Source: Pseudovibrio sp947494035 (GTDB taxonomy: Bacteria > Pseudomonadota > Alphaproteobacteria > Rhizobiales > Stappiaceae). Taken from it: DNA of 64,000 nucleotides. Positions within the stretch are counted from its first letter, which is position 1; each line of letters opens with the position of its first letter. The notes below the pieces were generated by a model. That model searched no databases. It was given only the letters and a program-made list of their open reading frames with translations, and had not been told where the DNA came from. Made by a program: the position numbers and the translations under genes. This document shows positions 50,756-60,117 of the stretch, in pieces. The DNA lies in contig CANLTN010000007.1 of assembly GCA_947494035.1 (NCBI GenBank), forward strand, positions 124,001-188,000. The letters run 5' to 3'.

Positions 50756-52186
50756 TTATGCTTCTGCAGAGCCAACGAACGCGATGCGCAGCATATTTGT
50801 GGAGCCCGGGGTGCCGAATGGAACACCTGCGGAAACCAGAATACGCTGACCTGGCTTTGCAAACCCTTCTGTGTTTGCGAGGCAGCAAGCGCGATCGATG
50901 AGGTCTTCTTCAGTCGCGGCATCCTGATTGGCAACACAGTGCAAGCCCCAACCGATGGTCAGGCGGCGAACTGTGGAGATCTCAGGAGAGAACGCAATGA
51001 TTGGTGTTGCTGGACGTTCACGGGCTGCACGCAGCGCTGTGCCGCCAGATGCTGTGTAGGAGACGATTGCCGCCAGATCCAGAGTTTCTGCGACCTGGTG
51101 AGCTGCTGCAGTGATTGCGTCAGCGCCGGTTGCTTCTGGTTCTGTACGCTGAGCGTGGATGATGGAACGGTAGTTCTCGTCCTGCTCAACTTCGATTGCG
51201 ATCTTGTCCATGGTCGCGACAGCTTCTGTCGGGAAGTCACCTGCTGCAGATTCTGCAGAGAGCATAACTGCATCAGCGCCTTCGAATACCGCAGTTGCCA
51301 CGTCAGAAACTTCTGCGCGGGTTGGTACCGGAGAAGTGATCATGCTTTCCAGCATCTGCGTTGCAACAACAACTGGCTTACCAGCTTTGCGGCATGCGCG
51401 GATCATGCGCTTCTGGAGGCCTGGCACCTTCTCGAGCGGCATTTCAACGCCGAGGTCACCACGAGCGACCATGATTGCGTCAGACAGTTCAATGATCTCG
51501 GAGAGACGATCGATTGCCTGAGGCTTCTCGATTTTTGCCAGAACGCCAACGCGGCCCTGAGTGATGTTGCGCACTTCGATGAGGTCTTCCGGACGCTGTA
51601 CGAAGGACAGCGCGATCCAGTCAACTTTTGCATCGAGAGCAGCCAGCAGGTCTGCGTGGTCTTTCTCGGTCAGTGCGCCAACCGGGATTTCTGTATCAGG
51701 AACAGAAACACCCTTACGGTTGGAGATGGTACCGCCAACTTCAACAGTGGTGACACAGCGCTTCGCGGAGGCTTCTGTCACGCGCAGGCTGATCTTGCCG
51801 TCGTCTACGAGGAGACGGTGGCCGACTTCAAGGCTGCTGAGAATTTCTGGGTGTGGGAGGTGAACGCGGGATGCGTCACCTGGGGTGTCATTTGCGTCTA
51901 CAACGAAGCTTGTGCCATTTTCGAGAACTGGCTTTGCATCATCTGCAAAAGTGCCAACGCGCAGTTTTGGGCCCTGCAAGTCTGCGAGAATGCCGATCGG
52001 GCGACCTACTTCCGCTTCTACTTCGCGGATGCGATCAACCAGATTGTTGAGGACTTCATGGGAGGAGTGGCTCATGTTGATGCGGAAAACATCTGCACCT
52101 GCGAGCCATAGCTTTTTGATGGCTTCTTTTTGGGAAGACGCCGGGCCGAGAGTTGCTAGAATTTTGACCCGTCTGTTACGCTTCAT
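50756..52186 (-). CDS. pyk: Pyruvate kinase
   Basis: This 476-aa glycolytic enzyme converts PEP and ADP to pyruvate and ATP. It opens NRRVKILATLGPASS, with the substrate loop DVFRINMSHSSHE, the signature LAKIEKPQAIDRLSEI with its catalytic lysine, MVARGDLGVEMPLEKVPGLQ, and a C-terminal allosteric domain (about 345-476). The length is normal for the single-domain-set PykA/F type. Its ATG overlaps the stop of the DUF1036 gene upstream (ATGA), a conserved two-gene unit in Hyphomicrobiales. It is terminated by the hairpin at 50694-50722. Confidence 0.97.
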   Translation of the reverse strand: MKRNRRVKILATLGPASSQKEAIKKLWLAGADVFRINMSHSSHEVLNNLVDRIREVEAEVGRPIGILADLQGPKLRVGTFADDAKPVLENGTSFVVDANDTPGDASRVHLPHPEILSSLEVGHRLLVDDGKISLRVTEASAKRCVTTVEVGGTISNRKGVSVPDTEIPVGALTEKDHADLLAALDAKVDWIALSFVQRPEDLIEVRNITQGRVGVLAKIEKPQAIDRLSEIIELSDAIMVARGDLGVEMPLEKVPGLQKRMIRACRKAGKPVVVATQMLESMITSPVPTRAEVSDVATAVFEGADAVMLSAESAAGDFPTEAVATMDKIAIEVEQDENYRSIIHAQRTEPEATGADAITAAAHQVAETLDLAAIVSYTASGGTALRAARERPATPIIAFSPEISTVRRLTIGWGLHCVANQDAATEEDLIDRACCLANTEGFAKPGQRILVSAGVPFGTPGSTNMLRIAFVGSAEA

Positions 52187-52677
52187 CGTCCACCTGTTCC
52201 TTGCTCTACCGGCTCCGTCAGCTGGACCGTCCAGCTGCTTTGCTCGCCTGTGTCTATTTCAAAGAAACCTGTACGCTCATAACCGCGAGCGACACAGTCT
52301 TCTATCCCGCGAATGGTGAACTTTTTTTGACGCACACACATATATGCCTTGCCATCCCATTCGCCTTTCTGATCCGTTTGTACTGCGTACAAGTAATAGT
52401 AGCGTGACGGCAAATCACCGGACACCAGTGTGTCGCAAGTGTTTTGATTGATGGTCCACCATCCTTCGGTGATCCAATCAGCGCCATCGCGGTAGCCTAC
52501 TGCGATGTTGACTGTGCTTTCGGTCTTATTACATGCGCGAAAGTCTGCTCTTGCAGAGGGGACCTGCAAAAAGCTGAGAACTCCAAAAGCAACACAGGCA
52601 AGAGCCAGTGTATTTTGTCGCAAAAGATTAATTACGGCTAATGCAAAGTCGTTTCTGGATGTTTTCATAACAGTCAT
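52183..52677 (-). CDS. DUF1036 exported protein
   Basis: This 164-aa protein begins MTVMKTSRNDFALAVINLLR, with a signal or anchor helix (ALACVAFGVLSFLQVPSARA) followed by a DUF1036 domain of about 115 residues: DFRACNKTESTVNIAVGYRD, WITEGWWTINQNTCDTLVSG, RYYYLYAVQTDQKGEW, and KKFTIRGIEDCVARGYERTG. Three or four conserved cysteines suggest disulfides in the periplasm. Function unknown. It overlaps the pyk start by 4 bases and is very probably cotranscribed with it. Confidence 0.9.
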   Translation of the reverse strand: MTVMKTSRNDFALAVINLLRQNTLALACVAFGVLSFLQVPSARADFRACNKTESTVNIAVGYRDGADWITEGWWTINQNTCDTLVSGDLPSRYYYLYAVQTDQKGEWDGKAYMCVRQKKFTIRGIEDCVARGYERTGFFEIDTGEQSSWTVQLTEPVEQGTGGR

Positions 52678-53671
52678 ATGTACAGCTACAAACGGCAGTT
52701 TAATGCGTTCAGTTTATGCCCTTGTCAACGTGGTACAGCCGACGGCTGAAGCGTTTTGGAGCACGACTAGAGGATAATGCAGGTTGTTCCGAGTGAAGAA
52801 CGTCGCCCTAACTCACCATTGGCCATATAAAAACGGCAGGATGATGGAATGGCATAAACCCGACATGTCATGCTTTGGTTGCGTCACCCTAATTCTGGAT
52901 GAATGTGGATGACCCCCGTCAACAATTGAAATATGATCCAAGAGCCGGATCTTACTTCTAGGAATCCGAATATCTTTATTGACCTGAGTTCTGCATGGAA
53001 TCAAGCGAAAAGCCAAAAAACCCTGCCGCCCCCCACAGTTCCTCATGTTTTGCGTGAGATTTTTTAAAAGTTATGACAAAGAGACAAACAGTATTGGGGC
53101 AGATGTGCGGTTTTGGAAATGTTAGGAAAAGGACTTGGATGACAACAGAACCCGCCTTCCACAGGTGCGCGCCAAGTTATTTCTTCAAACTGCGACACTT
53201 TGCCAGACAATGATCGGGGTAATTGTTCCGCTGAGTGGAAACGTTGGATTTGTCATCTTAAATTACTGATTGAAAACTTCCGGTTATTATGTCTGTACTC
53301 TGATATATTGGGCGGGGTGATTTGTCGCGCCGAATTATCCTTGGACAACTGTGAGTATTTGGCGAGCTATGTGGCGATGCGTACGTAGCCGCGCCTATTT
53401 TTGCTACAGACTGTTGTGCAACCTTGGATGCTTGTGTCCAGTAATGGGTACTCACGCAACATCGCTTACCTGAAATTTTGTTGGGCTTGTGCCAGCGGAT
53501 TGTGCGTCAATTGAGGCATCTGTTTTATATTACCATTGAAATTTAGTTCTTCCCCCAGAACCTGTGAAGCATGCTGAAAAGCGGTAGTCAACGGTTGACC
53601 CATCTGCTTTGTTCTGGCAGCAAGACTGTAAGGTTAATTGGTGTTTCGCACGAACGTAAGGTGGATTTCAC
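52678..53671. other. 994-bp intergenic region without a supported gene
   Basis: No frame longer than about 75 codons shows family resemblance or a convincing ribosome-binding site. The stretch runs from the DUF1036 promoter to the start of the short gapR copy (AAGGTGG before ATG 53672). It may contain decayed genes. I see no tRNA or terminator. Confidence 0.4.
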
Positions 53672-53809
53672 ATGGCAGATGCCGGTGGTGTAGCAGCAGA
53701 CCAGCTGCGTGCATTTATTGAACGTATTGAACGTCTGGAAGAAGAGAAAAAGGTTATCGCTGACGACATCAAGGATGTTTATGCGGAAGCCAAGGGCAAC
53801 GGTTTTTAA
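53672..53809 (+). CDS. Short GapR paralogue containing only the N-terminal coiled coil
   Basis: This 45-codon gene reads MADAGGVAADQLRAFIERIE, then RLEEEKKVIADDIKDVYAEA and KGNGF, and stops with TAA exactly where the full GapR continues FDVKVLRR. It has its own AAGGTGG ribosome-binding site 7 bases before the ATG. Over 40 shared codons with the full copy (53953-54213), 25 differ; 21 of these are synonymous and the other four are Ile/Val, Ile/Val, Lys/Arg and Asn/Ser. This points to protein-level constraint rather than a fresh fragment. In Caulobacter GapR this helix mediates dimerisation and part of DNA binding, so it could modulate GapR. Confidence 0.7.
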   Translation: MADAGGVAADQLRAFIERIERLEEEKKVIADDIKDVYAEAKGNGF

Positions 53810-53952
53810 TCACCCCACCAATCTGTTGTATGAGTGGAATAACAATCCCTTATGCGAAGCACACTGTTTCATAAACCGATTTTGAGATTCCATAGCACAG
53901 TTTGTAAACATTCTGTTTTGCGGAACAGCAAAGCGCGAGAAAGGATAAATAT

Positions 53953-54213
53953 ATGAGTGATGGAGTAGCGGCAGACCAGCTCAGGGCCTTCGTTGAACGC
54001 ATTGAGCGGCTCGAAGAAGAGAAGAAAGTCATCGCTGATGATGTGAAGGACGTGTACGCAGAAGCACGCGGTAGCGGTTTTGATGTTAAAGTTCTCCGTC
54101 GTATTATAAGTCTCAGAAAAAAGAAACCACATGAGCGTGAGGAAGAGGAAGCGATCCTCGATCTTTATATGCATGCACTTGGCATGGCTGGTCCGGTTGA
54201 AGCAGACGCCTAA
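53953..54213 (+). CDS. gapR: GapR-family nucleoid-associated protein (DUF2312)
   Basis: This 86-aa protein has the complete DUF2312 sequence: a long N-terminal coiled-coil helix (VAADQLRAFVERIERLEEEK), the basic segment DVKDVYAEARGSGFDVKVLR, then RIISLRKKKPHEREEEEAIL and DLYMHALGM. In Caulobacter GapR binds overtwisted AT-rich DNA ahead of replication forks as a tetramer and is essential for normal growth. AAAGGAT precedes the ATG. It lies 143 bases after the short paralogue and ends before a terminator. The recombinase trio begins just downstream on the other strand. Confidence 0.95.
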   Translation: MSDGVAADQLRAFVERIERLEEEKKVIADDVKDVYAEARGSGFDVKVLRRIISLRKKKPHEREEEEAILDLYMHALGMAGPVEADA

Positions 54214-54254
54214 TTGGCAGTTTAGATGGCTTCAACTTTCACAGGCCATCGGAA

Positions 54255-54290
54255 AGGGGCTTTGCTCATCGGCGCAGCCCCTATCTTTTT
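54255..54290 (+). terminator. Terminator of gapR
   Basis: AGGGGCT (54255-54261) pairs with AGCCCCT (54276-54282), followed by ATCTTTTT. Confidence 0.85.
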
Positions 54291-54423
54291 GGGAGATACT
54301 TTCTTAGCTTTTTAAAACTTGCTCGGCGGTGAAGCGGACAACTCTTTGGGCAAATCTTGAGAACGGCATGGCTTGCAGCACTGACTGTTCAAATGATGCG
54401 ACCGATCTGTGCTAGAAAAGAGA

Positions 54424-55194
54424 CTACTTCTGCTCACTCAACCCCACTCGAAAAGGACTGGCAAGACGTTTCAGTGCGTCAAGCTCTTTCTTTGTCAGTA
54501 GCCTCTTCGCAGTTTGCCCCTGTTGTAGGCTGGCTCCATCGAACTTTAAGTTAAAGTGTCGGGTCAGTGTTTCGTTATCCGTAAGTTTTTCAAATATTGT
54601 GCCCAATATCATTCTGTCGACGGCTGTCATGCATGAAACTGAGGATGGCGTTAGAGCGGTTTTATCAGGCGTTTTGGAAGCGTTTAATATTTCATCGATG
54701 GAAAGCGCTGGGATTTTACGAAGGCCTGACACTAATGCATTGTATTGGCTTTCTGCTCTTTTCCGATTTTCCGCTAAGTTTCTGACATATTGGCGGGCTT
54801 CAATGCTATTGATCTCGCGAAGTACCATTTCGAGTTCCCTAGAGGACTGGCGAGACTTAGGTAGTGTAGTTTTCGAACGTTCGTATTCGCGCGCTTCTAC
54901 GTATGGTTTCAAACTGTTTACACCGCTTTTTCGTTCTATCGTCGTCCGCTGAGGACCGGGCCATTCCATTGCCCGAACATACTTTTGAACGTTAGTGGCA
55001 TTTATCTTCAGTTCTGCTGACTTCTTGATGCCTGCGCTTTCTTCAATAATGCGCTTGGCCTCGCCACTTTCAATTGCGTCGCAGGCCGCTTTTAGACGTT
55101 CAAGAGTTTCGATACGAACATCCGGTCGTTTGTAATTTTCCGCATCATGTAGGAGATTCTGGAAGCAGACAGTACTTGGTTTTTCCTTAGTCAT
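54424..55194 (-). CDS. Third protein of the recombinase trio (GmtX-like position)
   Basis: This 256-aa soluble, mostly helical and charged protein starts MTKEKPSTVCFQNLLHDAEN. The ATG at 55194 overlaps the stop of the 1168-aa gene (ATGACTAA), so the longer open frame upstream is not used. The N-terminal part (RIETLERLKAACDAIESGEA, then GIKKSAELKINATNVQKYVR) looks like a small helical DNA-binding or adaptor segment. The middle is rich in Arg and Glu helices, and no catalytic motif is visible. It matches the small non-recombinase partner that accompanies two tyrosine recombinases in Tn554-like and Gamma-Mobile-Trio modules. The exact family is inferred from position. Confidence 0.6.
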   Translation of the reverse strand: MTKEKPSTVCFQNLLHDAENYKRPDVRIETLERLKAACDAIESGEAKRIIEESAGIKKSAELKINATNVQKYVRAMEWPGPQRTTIERKSGVNSLKPYVEAREYERSKTTLPKSRQSSRELEMVLREINSIEARQYVRNLAENRKRAESQYNALVSGLRKIPALSIDEILNASKTPDKTALTPSSVSCMTAVDRMILGTIFEKLTDNETLTRHFNLKFDGASLQQGQTAKRLLTKKELDALKRLASPFRVGLSEQK

Positions 55195-58100
55195 TAACCA
55201 CCTCCAAATCTGGTCGTCTCTGGGTAGGGCTTGGTAGCAAACTTGGCGGCAGCTTCTCTTCTCCTTTGAGCAACTTTTCGACAAAATCGGCACCTTCGGG
55301 TGTATTGTTTTCTAACTCGTCGATCATGTCGCCGAGTGCTTCAAAGGCCTTCTCTCGTTCCTTTTTGCCGAGCCTCACCAAATATGCCTCAGTGTTGTTG
55401 TTTGCCACGATATCGAAGAGCATCGAGTTCCGACGCTCTTTTAAGCCAGCTGGAACATCCATGCTGGAACCAAGAATGATTTTTGAGTTTTTGCAGATAG
55501 TGTGTAGCATTGACAGATGATGTTTTTCGGTAAACGAAAAACCGATATTGGCACATTCAACAGGCAGCGTTCTGCTACCCTCGCCAGATTTATTGGTTTT
55601 TGTAATGCACTCCTGAATTGTCGCCACTTCAGCAGCCCAGTCAGCCCACAATTCGTCTCGGAATGCGATCTCCTGATTGACGCGGGTTTCAAGGATTGTC
55701 GTTGGCATATCTGCGTCTTCGTGTTCCAGAATTTCCCTGTTCAAATTGCGCTCTTTTTCAGCACTGGCTGAAATTTCCGATATTAAAATATTGGCATTCA
55801 ATGCTAGGCCAGCCAGGAATGCTGGCCCAGTTAAGCGAAAGCGGCAGCGGGAACACGCTTTATCGCGATGAACGGGTGTGAATGTCCGCCCCTTGCGCTT
55901 CCCGCCTTGACTGCAATTACCACCTGGGCAAATCCCGTGGGCAAAGACATTGAAGCCGGAAGGAACATTCTGCAGCCGACCAAATTTTGTCAGATTGTCT
56001 GATATTAGGTCATTTAAATCTTCACTGGCCTCAGCTCCAACTTCGTTGGATTTTGGTGTAATAACGCCACCTAAGAGTGTGGACATTTTCTCATTGACTT
56101 CTTCTTCACTCGTAGCGCTGGCAATGGCGTTTGCAGCTGCACGGCGGCGACCTTCTAGTGCGGTTGCTATAGCTTGGTGTGTTTTGGCGTTGTCAATGGC
56201 TTCGTAGTACAACGTCATGACCGGGCTCTTATGGCCGACAAGAAGCTGAACAATTGTAGGTGGAACGCCCTGTTCAAGAAGTGAAGTGACAACTGCGACG
56301 CGAATAGAGTGTATGTCCCAGACTGGGTTATCATTCACATCGAAGAACGGATAAAATGATGTATTCTCGCCGAAAATCTTCTTGCGTTTCGCATGAACAA
56401 TCGGTTCGCAATGCTTGAGCAATCTGCGCCAATACCTGTGCAGTTTGTCGGTAGAGATTGGTAGGTTATCGGAATAAGCCGGATCTCTGAACAGCGGATA
56501 GGCCTTTGCCGTTATAACCTCTTTCGAAAACTTATTTTTGTCCTTGCGGTCAATGGCTTGTATGGGCTCGCTGATCGGATTGAACTCTTCCTGAAGCTTT
56601 CGGATGTAATCCAGTCGTCTTGCAAGGCCTTCTGGCAGATACGGTATTTCATGAAAGTCTGTTGTCTTGTTCTTTAGCATCAAGAGAGAAAGGACCTTTT
56701 GATCTAGCCCGATTTGCATGATCTGCAAAGCGCCGTTTCTCTCTTTGCTGTCTGGATTTACAGGGTTTTCAACGTACTCCACCTTGTCAATGTCAACGGC
56801 TTTCCCATCCCCTTGCCCGGAGTCCAACCATCTTGCAGATGAGCTGCGCATGCCAAGGTGAAGGATGCAATCAATGATGGCGGCTTGTAGCGGGTATTGT
56901 GCGGTTTTGATGTCGCCGCGTACTCTTGTCTCGTGCTCTATGCTGTTGCCAGACCTATCGCTTAGTAAGCACTCCCGAATGAATGCATAGGGCTCACCAT
57001 CTTTAGTCTCTCTGGCGTTTTCTTCAATCAGGACCTCAACGATTAGATCTGGAATGCTTCGGCGGTAGGTGCGCCCTCTTTTCTCTGGAGCTTTCCAATC
57101 TATTTTGCTTTGGAAAGGGCAGGCTTTCCCAGTCTGGTTTTTACTCTCCCACAGTAACCACAGTTTTTCTAAAACAGCTAAGGCCTTAAAGTTTATATCA
57201 TTCTTTTCCAAATGAGCTTTAAGAGTGAAAATGGTACTATCATTGTTATGGATGTGCCTTGAACGCTCTACGTCATGCCAAGTTTGCGGTGCATCAGGTC
57301 CCAGAAGCCATAAAAATCTAAGCCAGTGATGTGCTGAAACAATGTAATTCCTAAAACTGATGTTTGGTATTGTTGCGATTAGCTCTTCGAGTCCGCAGAT
57401 CCACTGTTCCAAATATGGAGGGAATTGATCTGGAAAGGGACATCCTGTGTGCCGTTCAAAGGTTGATACCTGAGCTTTTAGCAGGTTTCGGGCTTCATTG
57501 TATGGCATCCGGTATATTATGAACGGATCGACTGATTGTGCCCTTGCTCCGGCTCGCACACTTATGCGCGCTTCGATTTTGTCGCGTTCTCGACCATCGA
57601 TCTCATAGTGATCAATGCATCCCCTTATGTAAGGGACGATGTTGTGATGCGGTAACCAGTCAGCAATGCACGCACGCACCAGATCAAGGCCTTCGAAATC
57701 AAACTTCTCAGAGGTTTCATAGTTTGAGCAAGCGAAGATGAGATAGATTTCTTTGATTTGGATATCTCTCGCATTCTCAGCTTTGTAAAGCATGCCTATG
57801 GAGTGCATTACGCCGCGCAGCTCAGCATGTTTTTCCTTGGGTAGAAAAACATGCGCTATCTGCCCCGTAAATCTCGGTATTCTGGCGAAGGCCCATGTGG
57901 TGTTTGCCGAGCCTTCAAATACTCTTGCAGGCAATTTCCATAAAGTTTGTGCACCATAGAAAAGGAGGTACATCCATGCCTTTGCTATAGGGGTAAGGCC
58001 TCTTTCTTTTCCAGATTGTCTTACTGCAAGAGGTGGCAGGATTTCCGTATCTAAGTTTGACAACTCTTTCAGCAGAAGTTCAGTTCCTCCATTAGAAAGG

Positions 58101-58693
58101 GTCCTGATCCTATCTCTAAGCCCTTCAAAGTCAATTTCCAGAAGCCTAACTGATTTGGATGTTAGTGGCACTTTGGCGTCGATTATAATGTCCTGCATCA
58201 TTGTGCGGAACTCTTTAGAGGAAAGCCCATTGATTATTTGATTGGCGGTTGTGCCGTGGCGGTCCTCTCTCAAGCGCTTGGGATATCTCTTTTTTCCTTG
58301 CGACGTGAACAGGGGCCATTTGCCCGCCTTGATCAAGTAGTCTCTATAAGGCCCGTCCAAGCCTCGGAGATACAGATACTTGAATGCGTTTGTCTGTCCA
58401 GAGCTGGAAGGCGTTCCAATTCGCCCTATTAGTTCGTCTGGGATGGTTCGCTGATCGTTTCTTGACCCCATTCTGTTAATGGGATCTTTCAAAACCTCGC
58501 TTAGCGGCTTCGATAAGGTATCCACGATCCCGGAGCGGATGATGCCTTCAACTTCATCAAGCTTTTCCAGCAGATGAGAAGCAGACAGATCACTCTTTAG
58601 CACCGCAACTTCATCTGCCGAGTTGTTGAAGAAGAAACGCTCATCACTGGTTGAAACTATTTCTGTACAATCTTTCAATAATTTGAAACGCAT
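55187..58693 (-). CDS. Large tyrosine recombinase/integrase (GmtZ-like), 1168 aa
   Basis: This is an exceptionally large tyrosine recombinase. The first 550 residues have no motif I recognise. The catalytic domain (about 600-845) carries the first Arg in HLGMRSSSARWLDSGQ and HxxR in IHSIRVAVVTSLLEQGVPP near residue 794. LLVGHKSPVMTLYYEAI follows, with the second His and the tyrosine nucleophile. The complete R-H-R-H-Y set is thus present. A C-terminal region has a zinc-site-like ICPGGNCSQGGK and KACSRCRFR (about 920-955), then a helical tail. Size, order and coupling match the integrase GmtZ of Gamma-Mobile-Trio elements. It starts 5 bases after the smaller recombinase gene. Confidence 0.8.
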   Translation of the reverse strand: MRFKLLKDCTEIVSTSDERFFFNNSADEVAVLKSDLSASHLLEKLDEVEGIIRSGIVDTLSKPLSEVLKDPINRMGSRNDQRTIPDELIGRIGTPSSSGQTNAFKYLYLRGLDGPYRDYLIKAGKWPLFTSQGKKRYPKRLREDRHGTTANQIINGLSSKEFRTMMQDIIIDAKVPLTSKSVRLLEIDFEGLRDRIRTLSNGGTELLLKELSNLDTEILPPLAVRQSGKERGLTPIAKAWMYLLFYGAQTLWKLPARVFEGSANTTWAFARIPRFTGQIAHVFLPKEKHAELRGVMHSIGMLYKAENARDIQIKEIYLIFACSNYETSEKFDFEGLDLVRACIADWLPHHNIVPYIRGCIDHYEIDGRERDKIEARISVRAGARAQSVDPFIIYRMPYNEARNLLKAQVSTFERHTGCPFPDQFPPYLEQWICGLEELIATIPNISFRNYIVSAHHWLRFLWLLGPDAPQTWHDVERSRHIHNNDSTIFTLKAHLEKNDINFKALAVLEKLWLLWESKNQTGKACPFQSKIDWKAPEKRGRTYRRSIPDLIVEVLIEENARETKDGEPYAFIRECLLSDRSGNSIEHETRVRGDIKTAQYPLQAAIIDCILHLGMRSSSARWLDSGQGDGKAVDIDKVEYVENPVNPDSKERNGALQIMQIGLDQKVLSLLMLKNKTTDFHEIPYLPEGLARRLDYIRKLQEEFNPISEPIQAIDRKDKNKFSKEVITAKAYPLFRDPAYSDNLPISTDKLHRYWRRLLKHCEPIVHAKRKKIFGENTSFYPFFDVNDNPVWDIHSIRVAVVTSLLEQGVPPTIVQLLVGHKSPVMTLYYEAIDNAKTHQAIATALEGRRRAAANAIASATSEEEVNEKMSTLLGGVITPKSNEVGAEASEDLNDLISDNLTKFGRLQNVPSGFNVFAHGICPGGNCSQGGKRKGRTFTPVHRDKACSRCRFRLTGPAFLAGLALNANILISEISASAEKERNLNREILEHEDADMPTTILETRVNQEIAFRDELWADWAAEVATIQECITKTNKSGEGSRTLPVECANIGFSFTEKHHLSMLHTICKNSKIILGSSMDVPAGLKERRNSMLFDIVANNNTEAYLVRLGKKEREKAFEALGDMIDELENNTPEGADFVEKLLKGEEKLPPSLLPSPTQRRPDLEVVND

Positions 58694-58698
58694 AGTAT

Positions 58699-60111
58699 TT
58701 AGTCCTGAAACAGTGGATTTTGCCTCTTCTGACTCATGGTCTGGTGAAATTGCTGCACATTTCTGCCGTACTCATCCTGAGAGTGAATTGAAACATCCCC
58801 CCGGATCATTTGGATTTGCTGAGGTGGAAGGCCAAGGACATCTGAGGCATACCATTTAGCGAAATGCCTGAAACCGTGAAGGTTTCGGCCATTGGTACCA
58901 GGCTCAAGTCCTATTCTACGATATGCAGCGCTCAAAGCTTTTGCTATGCGGTTGTATTTAACTGGCTCTCCGAAGTTTTCGTCTCGTGCACCTGTATTTA
59001 CGAATAAGTAAGGGTGCCTTCTGGATGTTCTGTTATGTAAATGGAATTTCTGAATTTCGGCTATGCAATCTTCAAAAAGCAAAGCTGCGCCGGGATTTAG
59101 CCAGAATGTATCCGTAACTTTTGCTACTCCGATAAGTGTCTTGGCTTTCCATCCAATTTTATTTTTGTCTCTGTCAGCAAGCATGGTCCGCGGTATGCGA
59201 TTATAGTGTACTTTCAGATACTGCTCTCGGGTAATGCTTCGTGTGGCTGTTCCGTTTGTATATGTGCTTTCAGATGGATGGGCCAGTAAGAAGAGAGCCT
59301 GCTCATTCGCAGTTGTTGGCCCAAAGAAGTTGGCACGTTCGCTTCCTGGTAGAACATCGCATTGCCACGCGTGCAAGACTTCACTGATACGGTGCGATCC
59401 AAACGCCAAAGCAATCCAGATGGCTTTGAAAGTAACATTTGGCTCGCTCAAAATCAGAGCAGTCACTTCATCCTCTGTCGGGAAGGGGCGGAACACGGCT
59501 TTCGTTGTTGCCGGTCGCGCCCATTGGGGTAATGCGAAACCATCTTCCCGGATTTCGGCCCAAAACCGCCGGGACTTTCCCAAATGGGCGAAAAAGTCTT
59601 TTCGTGCCATTTGGGTATATGTTTCGAGGTGCTTCTTTCTTACGCCAGAAATTGAGAGTTTAGCATTATCAAAAAGTTTGACGCTTCCATCGCCGTCAAA
59701 CGATGCCGCCATGTAGCTGAAAAACTCTGTGATGTATTTGAATTCGTTTCGTGCGTGCTCTTTCTGGACAGGTTTCCAGTGCAGATCGCATAAGGGGTGG
59801 TCTTCGTCTAGATCAAGCGTGCCATTAATTCTGAAATCTACATATGTGAAAATCGTATTTGTTTGTTCTTCAATAGAAAGTTGCTCATCCTCGATAAATA
59901 AATTCCAGAAATTGAGAAGTCGTGCAATCGAATCTGCTCTTGCCCTTAGGGAACGGCCTGTAAGGTTTAGGCTGTAGTCCCGCACATAATTTAGTGCTTC
60001 GGTGAAGACACCTCTCTCCGCGATGACAATAACGGGGAGAAAGGAAATACCATGAACTCCAGAAACAGGGATCTCAACTACTGTGGCAATCAGATTCATA
60101 GCAAATCTCAT
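58699..60111 (-). CDS. Tyrosine recombinase (GmtY-like), 470 aa
   Basis: The first gene of the trio is a recombinase. The N-terminal half (about 1-200) is a SAM-like core-binding domain (for example RKKHLETYTQMARKDFFAHL). The catalytic half has Arg-1 in ALAFGSHRISEVLHAW, HxxR in LHGFRHFAKWYASDVLGLPP, and the nucleophile in HSQDEYGRNV. The usual second histidine (LGH) is replaced by RGD in IRGDVSIHSQDEY, so the active site differs from the consensus at one position. ATG 60111 is taken as the start; GTG 60117 is also possible. It is cotranscribed with the 1168-aa gene. The architecture agrees with the recombinase GmtY. Confidence 0.78.
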   Translation of the reverse strand: MRFAMNLIATVVEIPVSGVHGISFLPVIVIAERGVFTEALNYVRDYSLNLTGRSLRARADSIARLLNFWNLFIEDEQLSIEEQTNTIFTYVDFRINGTLDLDEDHPLCDLHWKPVQKEHARNEFKYITEFFSYMAASFDGDGSVKLFDNAKLSISGVRKKHLETYTQMARKDFFAHLGKSRRFWAEIREDGFALPQWARPATTKAVFRPFPTEDEVTALILSEPNVTFKAIWIALAFGSHRISEVLHAWQCDVLPGSERANFFGPTTANEQALFLLAHPSESTYTNGTATRSITREQYLKVHYNRIPRTMLADRDKNKIGWKAKTLIGVAKVTDTFWLNPGAALLFEDCIAEIQKFHLHNRTSRRHPYLFVNTGARDENFGEPVKYNRIAKALSAAYRRIGLEPGTNGRNLHGFRHFAKWYASDVLGLPPQQIQMIRGDVSIHSQDEYGRNVQQFHQTMSQKRQNPLFQD

Positions 60112-60117
60112 AATCAC

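Noticed and set aside
50741..52111. 456-codon plus-strand open frame opposite pyk
   Set aside because: It is the antisense of pyruvate kinase with Cys-rich nonsense composition; pyk is unmistakable on the other strand.
54214..54423. Attachment-site repeat for the recombinase trio
   Set aside because: I found no direct repeat of useful length between this stretch and 60118-62890; the far end may be outside the window.
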